NCBI GenBank assembly: GCA_902776835.1
Contig: CACYRK010000015.1
Location: 25,720 to 89,719, forward strand
Length of the DNA stretch: 64,000 bases
Reading direction: 5' to 3'
Source of the DNA: an uncultured Bacteroidales bacterium
GTDB taxonomy: Bacteria > Bacteroidota > Bacteroidia > Bacteroidales > Muribaculaceae
The notes beneath the pieces are model-generated. The model saw only the letters and a list, made by a program, of their open reading frames with translations. It did no database searches and was not told the DNA's origin. The translations under genes were made by a program, and so were the position numbers. The stretch's first letter is position 1; the number at the start of each line of letters is the position of its first letter. Below, one piece after another: positions 8,208 to 16,415 of this stretch.

Positions 8208-10435
8208 TGGCGGGGGTCGACCACGCGGGGTGCCGGGGCGGGCTCGGGCTCGGGTTCGGGCTCGGGTGCTGGGGCGTCGGGCTCGGCGGGCATGAGCCAG
8301 TCGATGTCGTCAATATCGTCGATAGCAGGTGCTGTGGGCACCGGTGTTGACTCGAGTTTGGGCTCGGGCAGGGCGTCCTCAAAGTCGTCGATTGCCGTCA
8401 AGGCATTGTCGAGAGCGCCAGCGGGCTTCGGTTTCTCCTCCACCACCTTGCGCTTGGGCTTTGCCTCGGCAGGCTTGCGCTTGGGCTTCTCGGCGGCTTT
8501 GCGCTTGGGCTTTGCCTCTACAGCAACGGTTTTGGCGACTTCAGGCTCGGGCAGAGGATCGAATGTTATTGTCTCATCGGCCGACAGATCGTTGGGCGAA
8601 TCCAAAGCAGGTGAATCGAGAGCAGCCGTATCAAGAGCGGGCGTATCGAGGGCCGTATCAAGAGCGGGCGAAACATCAACGGGCGTATCAAGAGCGGACG
8701 CATCGAAGGCCATATCGATGGCGGGCGATGGCGCAGGATGTGCTTTCGGCGTCATTACCACGAAGTCGCTCTGCGCGTCGATTTCGGCCTGCTCGGCCCT
8801 CAGGGCCAGGTCGGCATTTTCTCGCGTCAGTTCATCGATGCGGTTTTGCAACATAGCGATGCGTCGCGCCGCCGTCGACTTCTCGGTATTTCGGGCCTCG
8901 GCGACTGCATTGGCGATTTGCTGGTCGCGCTCAAGTTGCGCCAACTGCTTCACCAGGCTGTCGCGCTCGCGGCTGATCTGGTCCTGCTCGTCGACGATGC
9001 GACTCATCTCGGCCTCGCGCTGGCCGAGGGCTTTCTTGGTAGCCTCGAGTGCGTCGCGCTGCTCGCCGAGTTGTGCGTTCAGTTCCTCGACTTGCCGCTG
9101 CAACTCTTGCTCGGCGTGTGTGGCACGGTCGCGCTGCTCGGCCTCAATATTGTCGAGGCGTGCCTGCAGGCGGTCGCGCTCGGCACAGGCATTGTCGAGC
9201 GAGGCCTGCAGATGCTCGTTCTGCTCGTTGGCCAGAGTGATGGCTACCTGATGCTGCTCGTCGTTCTGCGAAGCCTTGTCGAGGCGCTGCTGCGCCTGTT
9301 TGAGTTGCTGCTTCAACTCCTCGACCTGCTGCTCGAAATCGTCGGCCAGCGTGCGAGTGGCGGCCAACCGCTGCTTGTAGTCGTCGATGCGGTTAGCCAG
9401 GTCGATATCGCGGCGGTTTTGGCGCTCGGCGGTGTCTTTAGCCTTTTGGTTGAGTTCCTCGATTATCTTGCTGAGCCGCTGGTTTTGCTGCTGCGAGTCT
9501 TGATTGTCTTGATGTGCCTGCTGCTCAGCCTGTTGCACCTGCGATTCGAGAGCGTCCACCTTAGCCTTCAACTCGGCGATCTCGTCGTCTTTCTGCTGAC
9601 GGCCGGCTGTTGCCTCGTCGAGTTGCCGCTGCAACTCGGCGGCCGACGACTGCTGCTCGTTGGCGGCGTCGAGTTGTTCGCGCATCTGCGCATTTTCCTT
9701 GCCGACCTCCTCCAGGCGCGCGCTGATGGCATCGAGTTGCTTGCGCCACTTATCGTGCTGCTCGTCCCACTCTTGCTGCGAGTGCGACTGTGCGGCCTGC
9801 CGCTGGGCCTCGTCGAGTTGCTGTTGCAACTGCGCGGCACGCTCCCTTTCTTGAGCGAGTTGTGCGTTTAGCGTGTCGATTTGCTCGCTCATGTTGTCGA
9901 GGTGCGCGGTGTCGAGGCTGTTGGCATCGATGCCGCTTTTCACCTGCAGCACCTTGAGTTTGGTGAGCAGTCCTTTTCGCTCGATATCGGCACGTTCGGC
10001 CTTGAGTTGCAAATCGGCCATGCGCTCGTTCATCTCGTTGACGCGAATCTGTGTTGCTCGCCGCTGTGCCTCGCTGGCCTTGAGTTGCTCGCGCAACTTC
10101 TCCACCACGTCGTCGTCGACAGGCGCGCTTGCCGGCGTCGCCTCGCGTTGCTTGATTCCCGAGAGCAACTGCATGAGCGGCTTGCGGATGTCATCGGGCA
10201 AGTGGCTCAGGTCGGCCTCGCTGGGCAGGTTCAGCGTGCCGGCGGTGGATGCCGCCTTGCCGCGCTGCTGCTCATACTCGTGCAGCGGAATCACCTTTTC
10301 CTCGACGTGCGCGGGCGGCTCGCCGCTGGAGCGGTTGGGATACGGCAACGCCTCGTGGCCGAGGACCAATTCGTCGAGATCCTCGCCAGCATCGTCGAAG
10401 CCTAAGGCTTGCTTTATCTTGCTGAAAAATGCCAT
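8192..10435 (-). CDS. Large coiled-coil protein of unknown function
   Basis: 747 residues. The N-terminal about 110 residues (MAFFSKIKQALGF...) are mixed and acidic. Residues about 110-545 are an almost continuous coiled coil, rich in Glu, Gln, Ala and Arg with heptad Leu. The C-terminal 200 residues are low complexity: a run of ALDTP/ALDSP-type repeats (about 565-600), three Lys-rich KPKRK segments, then an acidic and Pro-Glu-rich tail ending VDPRQLSLF. No signal peptide or membrane segment is seen, so it is probably cytosolic, filament-like or scaffold-like. It lies directly downstream of the REC/PEP-synthase-like gene on the same strand, 93 nt apart, and may be co-transcribed. I recognise no family. 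Confidence 0.75.
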   Translation of the reverse strand: MAFFSKIKQALGFDDAGEDLDELVLGHEALPYPNRSSGEPPAHVEEKVIPLHEYEQQRGKAASTAGTLNLPSEADLSHLPDDIRKPLMQLLSGIKQREATPASAPVDDDVVEKLREQLKASEAQRRATQIRVNEMNERMADLQLKAERADIERKGLLTKLKVLQVKSGIDANSLDTAHLDNMSEQIDTLNAQLAQERERAAQLQQQLDEAQRQAAQSHSQQEWDEQHDKWRKQLDAISARLEEVGKENAQMREQLDAANEQQSSAAELQRQLDEATAGRQQKDDEIAELKAKVDALESQVQQAEQQAHQDNQDSQQQNQRLSKIIEELNQKAKDTAERQNRRDIDLANRIDDYKQRLAATRTLADDFEQQVEELKQQLKQAQQRLDKASQNDEQHQVAITLANEQNEHLQASLDNACAERDRLQARLDNIEAEQRDRATHAEQELQRQVEELNAQLGEQRDALEATKKALGQREAEMSRIVDEQDQISRERDSLVKQLAQLERDQQIANAVAEARNTEKSTAARRIAMLQNRIDELTRENADLALRAEQAEIDAQSDFVVMTPKAHPAPSPAIDMAFDASALDTPVDVSPALDTALDTPALDTAALDSPALDSPNDLSADETITFDPLPEPEVAKTVAVEAKPKRKAAEKPKRKPAEAKPKRKVVEEKPKPAGALDNALTAIDDFEDALPEPKLESTPVPTAPAIDDIDDIDWLMPAEPDAPAPEPEPEPEPAPAPRVVDPRQLSLF

Positions 10436-10528
10436 AAGTCGTTACTCGTTAATTTATTAATAATCAAGCGGTTTCGTCAATTCGAGCATTCAATTTTTCA
10501 CACACGCGCCCTTAGGGGCGATCCTTGC

Positions 10529-13519
10529 TCAATCGTCGTCGACATCGACGGTGTTGATGGGGTCGCAGCCCGGCTTGAACACCACGCCGCGGCTCATAGG
10601 GCCGTTGATGGCGATGGTGAGCGGCTGGGAGAACTGCACCACACGCGCCCACTCGCTCTCGTAAGTCGTCTCGCAAGCGTCGAGGTAGTCCATGTCGACC
10701 ATGCCCTCGCTGTCAATCATAAAGTATCCCACGCCGTAAGAAGTGAGATTTTGGAAGAAATGCGTGCCCTGACTCGGCTCGATGTAGCGTCCGGGCAACT
10801 CAGTCTCCACAATTAGACGCGCCTGCGCGATATGTGCCCACTTCACCGGGATGCCCAGTGCGGGATCGCTCGACCCCCATCGTCCTGGCCCGATGAGCAT
10901 GTAACTTTGATTGCGAGCCGTAAAGTTAGCATTTATTTTTTCAATTTCCGCAGCAATTTGGTAATTATTTTCAAGCGAAAAACGTTCGGGCTTGACTATC
11001 ACGGCGTTACAAACGCCATCAGTTGTGCCATGTCCGAGTGCCTGAAAACTCGACACCAGCAGTTGGTCGGCGGGCACGGTGAGAATGCGCTCGTCGAGCA
11101 TCTCGGTGCGGTCGACCATGGGTCGGATTTGCAGCCAGTAGAGCGTGCCGCGATTGTCGTCGGTGGGATTTCTTGCTATGTTTGCGGCAAACTCCACCTC
11201 GACCGGGCGTCCCATTTGCTGCTGCCCTGTGGTGAGCATAAAGTCGACGATATTTGCCAGCGGGAACACGCCATGGCGCAGCACCCCGGCAAATGTCACC
11301 ACCTTGCGTCCACGCTGCTGGTCGTTGTCGACCAGGCGCTCATTTTCAAAGTCGTAGGTCGACACCATGTGTCGCAACTCGCCACGGTCGGCGGCCTCCT
11401 GGATGGGCAGCCGGGCGATGTTGAAGCCCTCGTCGATGGTGAAATGCTCGTCGACCATACTCAGGTCGAGCGCCTCGAAGGTGGTCTGCGTGTCGCGCAA
11501 CGCGAGTTGCAACGTGCTGGTTTGCAGCACATGGCGCGGATGTCGCGGCGAGAAGCGCAGAGCGCGGCTGCCGTCCACGATATGTTTTCCCAGTCCCACG
11601 GCGAGTTCGCACACGCCGTCGCCGGGCTTTTCCTTGCCAAGCGGATAATAGTTGATTGAGCGTCCCACGCCCGACATTGCCGGGAAGTAATATTGGCCGT
11701 GTTTCTCGCCCACCACCTCCTGGATGATGACCGCCATCTTCTCCTGGTCGATGACGTTGCTTGTGGCAACCATATACGCCTTGCTCTCGCGGTAGAACAC
11801 TGATGCGTACACCGCCTTGACGGCCTGTGCCAGCAGTTTGATGGCCGCCATCTTGTCGCTCAGGCGCGGAATCATATATGTGGCATAGACGCCGGCAAAG
11901 GGCTGGTAATGGCTATCCTCGAGCAGACTGCTGCTGCGCACGGCCAGCGGCGAGTCCATCACGTTGTAAATCGTGGCGAAGTCGTCGATAAACTTGTCGG
12001 GCAACTGGGCGCGCTGGAAGGCGTCGAGAATCACCTCGTCGGGGGCGTTGCTCAGCGCCAGCGGGTAGAGGTCGTTCTCCTCCATAAACGCGTCGAACAC
12101 GTCGGTGCAAAGCACGATCGTGTGCGGGATGCGCACGGTCACGCCCTCGAAGTTGTCGCACACCGGGTGGCGCTTGATGATTGAGTCGATAAACGCCAGG
12201 CCGCGGCCCTTGCCACCGAGCGAACCTTGCCCGATGCGTGCGAAGTTGGAGTAGAAGTCGTAGCGGTCGTGCTTAAACTCGGCCACAACGCCGCGGTTTT
12301 TCATCTTGCGGTACTTGGCGATGATGTCGCGCAGCAACTGTCGCACGGCGGGCACACCGCTGAGGTCGGGCAGGCGGTGCTGCTTGGCCACCTGAGCCAG
12401 CGGGAACAGTGCGCGCGAATAGAGCCAACGCGAGATGTCGTTGGTTTGCGCATGATACACGAGCGACTCGCCAGGGATGTCGTCGAGATGGTCCTGCAAG
12501 TCCTTGAGGTCGCGCAGCCGCATGATTTCGGCGCCGTTGGCGGGGTTGCGCACCACAAAGTCGCCGAAGCCAAACAGGTCGGTGACGGCCTTGCCCAGGT
12601 CGACGGGCAGTTTCTTGCTGTTCTTGTCGAGGAAGACGCCACGGAAGCCGCTCACGCGCTCGCTGTTCTCGCTCTCGCTCGACTCGATGATGATGGGCAG
12701 GTAGGGGTCGCGACGGCGCAACTCATGAGCCAGCGTGATACCGGCGCTGCGGTCTTTCACGCCCTCGTGCTTGAACGACACGTCGCTGATTACGCCCAGC
12801 ATATTGTCGCTGTACTGCTCGTAGAGCGTCATTGCCTCCTCGTAGTCGCGCGCGAGCATCACCTTTGGGCGTCCGCGCATGCGCAGCATGGCCTCGTGGG
12901 CGTTAAGTGCCTCGGTCGAGAAGCGCTGGCTCTGCTGCAGGATGAACTTGTAGAGCGTGGGCAGCACCGACGAGTAGAAGCGCACCGAGTCCTCGACGAG
13001 CATAATCATCTGCACGCCCACCTCGAGCACGTCGTGCGGGGCGTTCATCTTGTCCTCGAGCAACTTGATGATGGCCACCAGCAGGTCGACGTTTCCCAGC
13101 CAACTGAACACGTAGTCCACGCCGCTGAAGTCCTCACCAGCCAACCGCCGCGACACCTCGCGCGAGAAAGGGGTGAGCACGACAAAAGGCACGTCGGGAT
13201 AGTCGCGCTTGAAGTCGAGGGCGCGCTCGAAGGTCTCGGCCACGTCGACGCCCGGCATGGCGATAATCAGGTCGTAATGTTTCTCGGCCAGCGAGGCGAA
13301 AGCCTCGTCGTAGTTGCTGACCAGCGTCACGCGGGGCGGCGAACTAAGGTTGAGCGACATGTACTCCATGAAGATGCGTTCCTCGATGCGTCCGTCCTCC
13401 TCGAGCATAAAGGCGTCGTAGGTGCTGGCCACGAGCAGCACGTTGTAGATGCGCTGCTGCATCAGGTCGTTGAACGCCGTATCCTTGAGATAAAGTTGGC
13501 TGAGCATTGATTCTTCCAT
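10529..13519 (-). CDS. Receiver-domain protein with PEP synthase-like ATP-binding domain
   Basis: 996 residues. Residues 25-150 resemble a receiver domain without acidic pocket or phospho-acceptor Asp. Residues 170-315 form a receiver with all canonical residues visible: E175/D176, D246 (VISDVSF), S280 and K299 (FLDKNS). A PPDK_N/PEP-synthase-type ATP-grasp region starts near 428 (GQGSLGGKGRGLAF) and includes SPLAVRSSSLLEDS and an LQIRPM end. After it there is a family-specific C-terminus (GPGRWGSSDP, GTHFFQNLTSYGVGYF). I see no phosphohistidine swivelling domain and no PEP/TIM-barrel domain, so it should not be a complete PEP synthase. It is probably a cytosolic phosphotransfer or signalling protein; the role is inference. 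Confidence 0.82.
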   Translation of the reverse strand: MEESMLSQLYLKDTAFNDLMQQRIYNVLLVASTYDAFMLEEDGRIEERIFMEYMSLNLSSPPRVTLVSNYDEAFASLAEKHYDLIIAMPGVDVAETFERALDFKRDYPDVPFVVLTPFSREVSRRLAGEDFSGVDYVFSWLGNVDLLVAIIKLLEDKMNAPHDVLEVGVQMIMLVEDSVRFYSSVLPTLYKFILQQSQRFSTEALNAHEAMLRMRGRPKVMLARDYEEAMTLYEQYSDNMLGVISDVSFKHEGVKDRSAGITLAHELRRRDPYLPIIIESSESENSERVSGFRGVFLDKNSKKLPVDLGKAVTDLFGFGDFVVRNPANGAEIMRLRDLKDLQDHLDDIPGESLVYHAQTNDISRWLYSRALFPLAQVAKQHRLPDLSGVPAVRQLLRDIIAKYRKMKNRGVVAEFKHDRYDFYSNFARIGQGSLGGKGRGLAFIDSIIKRHPVCDNFEGVTVRIPHTIVLCTDVFDAFMEENDLYPLALSNAPDEVILDAFQRAQLPDKFIDDFATIYNVMDSPLAVRSSSLLEDSHYQPFAGVYATYMIPRLSDKMAAIKLLAQAVKAVYASVFYRESKAYMVATSNVIDQEKMAVIIQEVVGEKHGQYYFPAMSGVGRSINYYPLGKEKPGDGVCELAVGLGKHIVDGSRALRFSPRHPRHVLQTSTLQLALRDTQTTFEALDLSMVDEHFTIDEGFNIARLPIQEAADRGELRHMVSTYDFENERLVDNDQQRGRKVVTFAGVLRHGVFPLANIVDFMLTTGQQQMGRPVEVEFAANIARNPTDDNRGTLYWLQIRPMVDRTEMLDERILTVPADQLLVSSFQALGHGTTDGVCNAVIVKPERFSLENNYQIAAEIEKINANFTARNQSYMLIGPGRWGSSDPALGIPVKWAHIAQARLIVETELPGRYIEPSQGTHFFQNLTSYGVGYFMIDSEGMVDMDYLDACETTYESEWARVVQFSQPLTIAINGPMSRGVVFKPGCDPINTVDVDDD

Positions 13520-13526
13520 AACTTTC

Positions 13527-13631
13527 TTTTTTAGAAGGTTTTAAGGTCTTTAAAGACTTTAAAGTCATTAAGGACCTTTATGGACTATAAAGGCATTAAG
13601 GTCATCAAGGACGTGGGTCCCTAATGACCTT
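13527..13631. repeat. 9-bp repeat array, AAGGTCTTT family
   Basis: About ten imperfect 9-mers of the form AAGGnCnTT fill the space between topA and the REC/PEP-synthase-like gene. A related array is at 20486. Confidence 0.75.
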
Positions 13632-13640
13632 AATGGCGAT

Positions 13641-15986
13641 TTAACTCTTTTTTGCTGCGCGGCGGCGCGTAGCGGGCTTCGACGCGTTGCTGTCGTCGGC
13701 CACGATGGCCCGGCAATCGTCGAGCGTGAGTGCCTCGGCATCGGTCTTTCTTGGGATTTTGTAGTTCTTTCCCTTGAACACGATATAAGGGCCGTAGCGG
13801 CCGTTGCGCACCTGCAGGTCGGGCTCCTCGTCGAAGGTCTTGAGCACGCTTTGTGCCGCCAGACGCTGCTTGTTGGCAAAGATTTCCAGAGCCTGCTCCT
13901 GGGTGATCACCAGCGGGTCGAGGTTCTTGGGAATCGACACATTGTCCTTGCCGTGCTTCACATAGGGGCCGAAGCGCCCCACGGCCACCACCATGGGCTC
14001 GCCGTCGACATCACCGAGCGTGCGCGGCAACTCGAAGAGTTTCAGCGCCTGCTCGAGGGTGATGGTAGCCACGCTCTGGTCGCGCATCAGCGAGGCAAAG
14101 CGGGGCTTCTCCTCGTCGTCGCTGCTGCCCAACTGCACCAGCGGGCCGTAACGGCCGATTTTTACGCTCACCGGCTTGCCCGTGGCGGGGTCAGTGCCCA
14201 GCACACGCTCGCCGACCTTGTGCTCGAGGCGCAAGGTCGACACCTGGTCGATATTGGGGTGGAACGTCTCGTAGAACTTGGCGATTTCCTCGTTCCACTG
14301 CTCCTTGCCCTCGGCGATGTCGTCGAAGTTGCTCTCGACGCTTGCCGTGAAGTTATAGTCGAGGATGTCGGGGAAATAACGCATCAGGAACTCGTTGACG
14401 ACCATACCCACGTCGGTGGGGATGAGTTTGCCCTTCTCGCCGCCCACGAGTTCGCTCTTTTTGCGCACGGCAATCTTGCCGCCATGCAGCGTAATCACCT
14501 CATATTCGCGCTTCTCGCCCTTGCTCTCGCCGCGCTGCACGTAGTCGCGTGCCTGGATGGTGGAGATGGTGGGGGCGTAGGTCGACGGGCGACCGATGCC
14601 CAACTCTTCCATGCGTCGCACCAGCGAAGCCTCGGTGTAGCGCACGGGCTGCTGCGTGAAGCGCTGTGTGGCCACCATGTCGCCGGCGGTGAGCGTCATC
14701 GACTTCTCGATGTGCGGCAGCACGGCCACCTCGGCATCGTTGTTCTCGTCGTCGGTCGACTCCATGTACACCTTCAAGAAACCGTCGAACTTGATCACCT
14801 CGCCGGTGGCGGTGAAGGAGTAATTGCTGGTGTCCTGGCCGTGAGTGTCGATAGCGATGTCGACGGTGGTGCGCTCGAGTTCGGCGTCGGCCATCTGCGA
14901 CGCGATGGTGCGCTTCCAAATCAGGTTATAGAGTTTTTTCTCTTGTGCGTTGCCTGTGATTTCGTGCTTGCTGATGTAGGTGGGGCGAATAGCCTCGTGG
15001 GCCTCTTGCGCACCCTTGCTGGTAGTGCGGTAGCGGCGCGTGCGCAGGTAGCGCTCGGTGTGCAACTCCTTAATCTCGTTGCTGATGGTGCCCATGGCCA
15101 GATTGCTCAAGTTGACCGAGTCGGTACGCATGTAGGTGATGTGACCGGCCTCGTAGAGCGCCTGGGCCACGCGCATGGTCTGGCTCACAGAGAAGCCGAG
15201 TTTGCGAGCGGCCTCCTGCTGCAGCGTGCTGGTGGTGAACGGTGGCGCGGGCGACTTCTTCACGGGCTTCACCTGCACGTCGCTCACGTTGAAACTGGCG
15301 CCGGTGCACATGTTCAGGAAGTCGACAGCCTGCTCATGGGTGGCGATGCGGTGGTTGAGTTCGGCGGTGAACTCGGCGTCGCTGCCCGGCACGGCAAACT
15401 TGGCTGTGATGCGGTAATACTGCTCGCTGCGGAAGTCGCGTATCTCCTGCTCGCGCTCAGCGATGAGACGCACGGCCACGCTCTGCACACGTCCGGCCGA
15501 GAGGCCTGGCTTTATTTTCTTCCACAGCACGGGCGACAACTCGAAGCCCACGATGCGGTCGAGCACGCGACGCGCCTGCTGGGCGTCCACCAGGTTGCGG
15601 TCGATGTCGCGCGGATGCTCGATGGCCTCGAGGATCGCCGGCTTGGTGATTTCGTGGAACACGATACGGCGCGTCTTTGCCGGGTCGAGTTCGAGCACCT
15701 CGTTCAGGTGCCACGCGATGGCTTCTCCCTCGCGGTCCTCATCGCTTGCCAGCCACACGGTGCTGGCCTTGCTGGCTGCGCTGCGCAGATTTTTTACTAT
15801 ATCCTTTTTGTCGGCAGGAATCTCATAGATGGGCTCAAAACCATTAGCCACGTCGATGCTGAAATCCTTGGTGTGCAGGTCGCGGATGTGACCATAACTC
15901 GACATCACCTTGTAGTCCTTACCCAGAAATTTTTCGATAGTTTTCGCCTTGGCAGGCGACTCAACGATTACCAAATTGTCAGGCAT
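13641..15986 (-). CDS. topA: DNA topoisomerase I
   Basis: 781 residues. This type IA topoisomerase relaxes negatively supercoiled DNA through a 5'-phosphotyrosine intermediate. Visible are the TOPRIM glutamate in VIVESPAKA (E9), the acidic SDEDREGE (81-88), GLSAGRVQSVAVRLI (161-175) and the catalytic Tyr285 in ITYMRTDS. The C-terminus carries glycine-containing Topo_C repeats (GRYGPLVQLG, GRFGPYVKHG, GRYGPYIVFKG) and ends in a Lys/Arg-rich tail. I see no Cys4 zinc fingers, consistent with the short Bacteroidota form. The upstream leader contains a hairpin (16011-16038). Length and start are as expected. Confidence 0.97.
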   Translation of the reverse strand: MPDNLVIVESPAKAKTIEKFLGKDYKVMSSYGHIRDLHTKDFSIDVANGFEPIYEIPADKKDIVKNLRSAASKASTVWLASDEDREGEAIAWHLNEVLELDPAKTRRIVFHEITKPAILEAIEHPRDIDRNLVDAQQARRVLDRIVGFELSPVLWKKIKPGLSAGRVQSVAVRLIAEREQEIRDFRSEQYYRITAKFAVPGSDAEFTAELNHRIATHEQAVDFLNMCTGASFNVSDVQVKPVKKSPAPPFTTSTLQQEAARKLGFSVSQTMRVAQALYEAGHITYMRTDSVNLSNLAMGTISNEIKELHTERYLRTRRYRTTSKGAQEAHEAIRPTYISKHEITGNAQEKKLYNLIWKRTIASQMADAELERTTVDIAIDTHGQDTSNYSFTATGEVIKFDGFLKVYMESTDDENNDAEVAVLPHIEKSMTLTAGDMVATQRFTQQPVRYTEASLVRRMEELGIGRPSTYAPTISTIQARDYVQRGESKGEKREYEVITLHGGKIAVRKKSELVGGEKGKLIPTDVGMVVNEFLMRYFPDILDYNFTASVESNFDDIAEGKEQWNEEIAKFYETFHPNIDQVSTLRLEHKVGERVLGTDPATGKPVSVKIGRYGPLVQLGSSDDEEKPRFASLMRDQSVATITLEQALKLFELPRTLGDVDGEPMVVAVGRFGPYVKHGKDNVSIPKNLDPLVITQEQALEIFANKQRLAAQSVLKTFDEEPDLQVRNGRYGPYIVFKGKNYKIPRKTDAEALTLDDCRAIVADDSNASKPATRRRAAKKS

Positions 15987-16010
15987 ATTCTATTTTGCTT
16001 TATTTATTTC

Positions 16011-16038
16011 TCAAGTTTCAAAAACTCCCGAAACTTGA
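16011..16038. other. Inverted repeat in the topA leader
   Basis: TCAAGTTTC / GAAACTTGA, 9-bp arms with a 10-nt loop, 25 nt upstream of the topA ATG. It could be an RNA hairpin or an operator; no known regulator motif was recognised. Confidence 0.45.
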
Positions 16039-16062
16039 ACTGCTTAAGATGTGTTCTATAAA

Positions 16063-16251
16063 TTAATAAAAAGTCAGGATGGGTTCTTGGCTGTTTTTGT
16101 TTCTTTTCGGCATCTGCTGCGTTAAAGTCTCGCAACATAGCCCGCTATGCTGCTTCACCTTTAACTTCGCATCTACTCGAAAATAAATCAAAAACATCTC
16201 AAGGTAATTTACATAACCCACCTTTAAAAAATCGGGTGCAAAATTAGGCAA
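16063..16251 (-). other. Intergenic element with a 62-codon open frame
   Basis: The topA-secDF gap contains an open frame (MPNFAPDFLKVGYVNYLEMF...) with no signal peptide, an unusual composition and no Bacteroidota promoter. It includes a near-palindrome CATAGCCCGCTATG (16136-16149); the word CATAGCGGGCTATG recurs at 49837-49850 beside a MITE-like remnant. I think this is a repeated non-coding intergenic element rather than a gene, but a small protein is not excluded. Confidence 0.35.
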
Positions 16252-16338
16252 AATTTTTCTTCCATATATAATAATGTGTAAAATTTAACAATTTCACCAC
16301 CTTTGACATGTGTTTTTGGGGCGTATAGGCGAAATGCT

Positions 16339-16377
16339 ATCGGGGCGGGGATGGCATTGCGTCATCCCCGCCCCGAT
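16339..16377 (-). terminator. Strong hairpin downstream of secDF
   Basis: A perfect 15-bp GC-rich inverted repeat ATCGGGGCGGGGATG / CATCCCCGCCCCGAT with a 9-nt loop, about 39 nt past the secDF stop. No U-run follows in the minus direction, so it may protect the 3' end as well as terminate. Confidence 0.65.
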
Positions 16378-16415
16378 GTGCGGTTAAGCGGCTGCAAGCA
16401 GCCTATGCGATAATG

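Noticed and set aside
12227..13510. 427-codon plus-strand frame antisense to the REC/PEP-synthase-like gene
   Set aside because: Composition is the His/Val/Leu-rich shadow typical of GC-rich antisense frames; no signals at its start.
13851..16061. 736-codon plus-strand frame antisense to topA
   Set aside because: Complement of topA, which has all family motifs. Long antisense frames are common in GC-rich genes.
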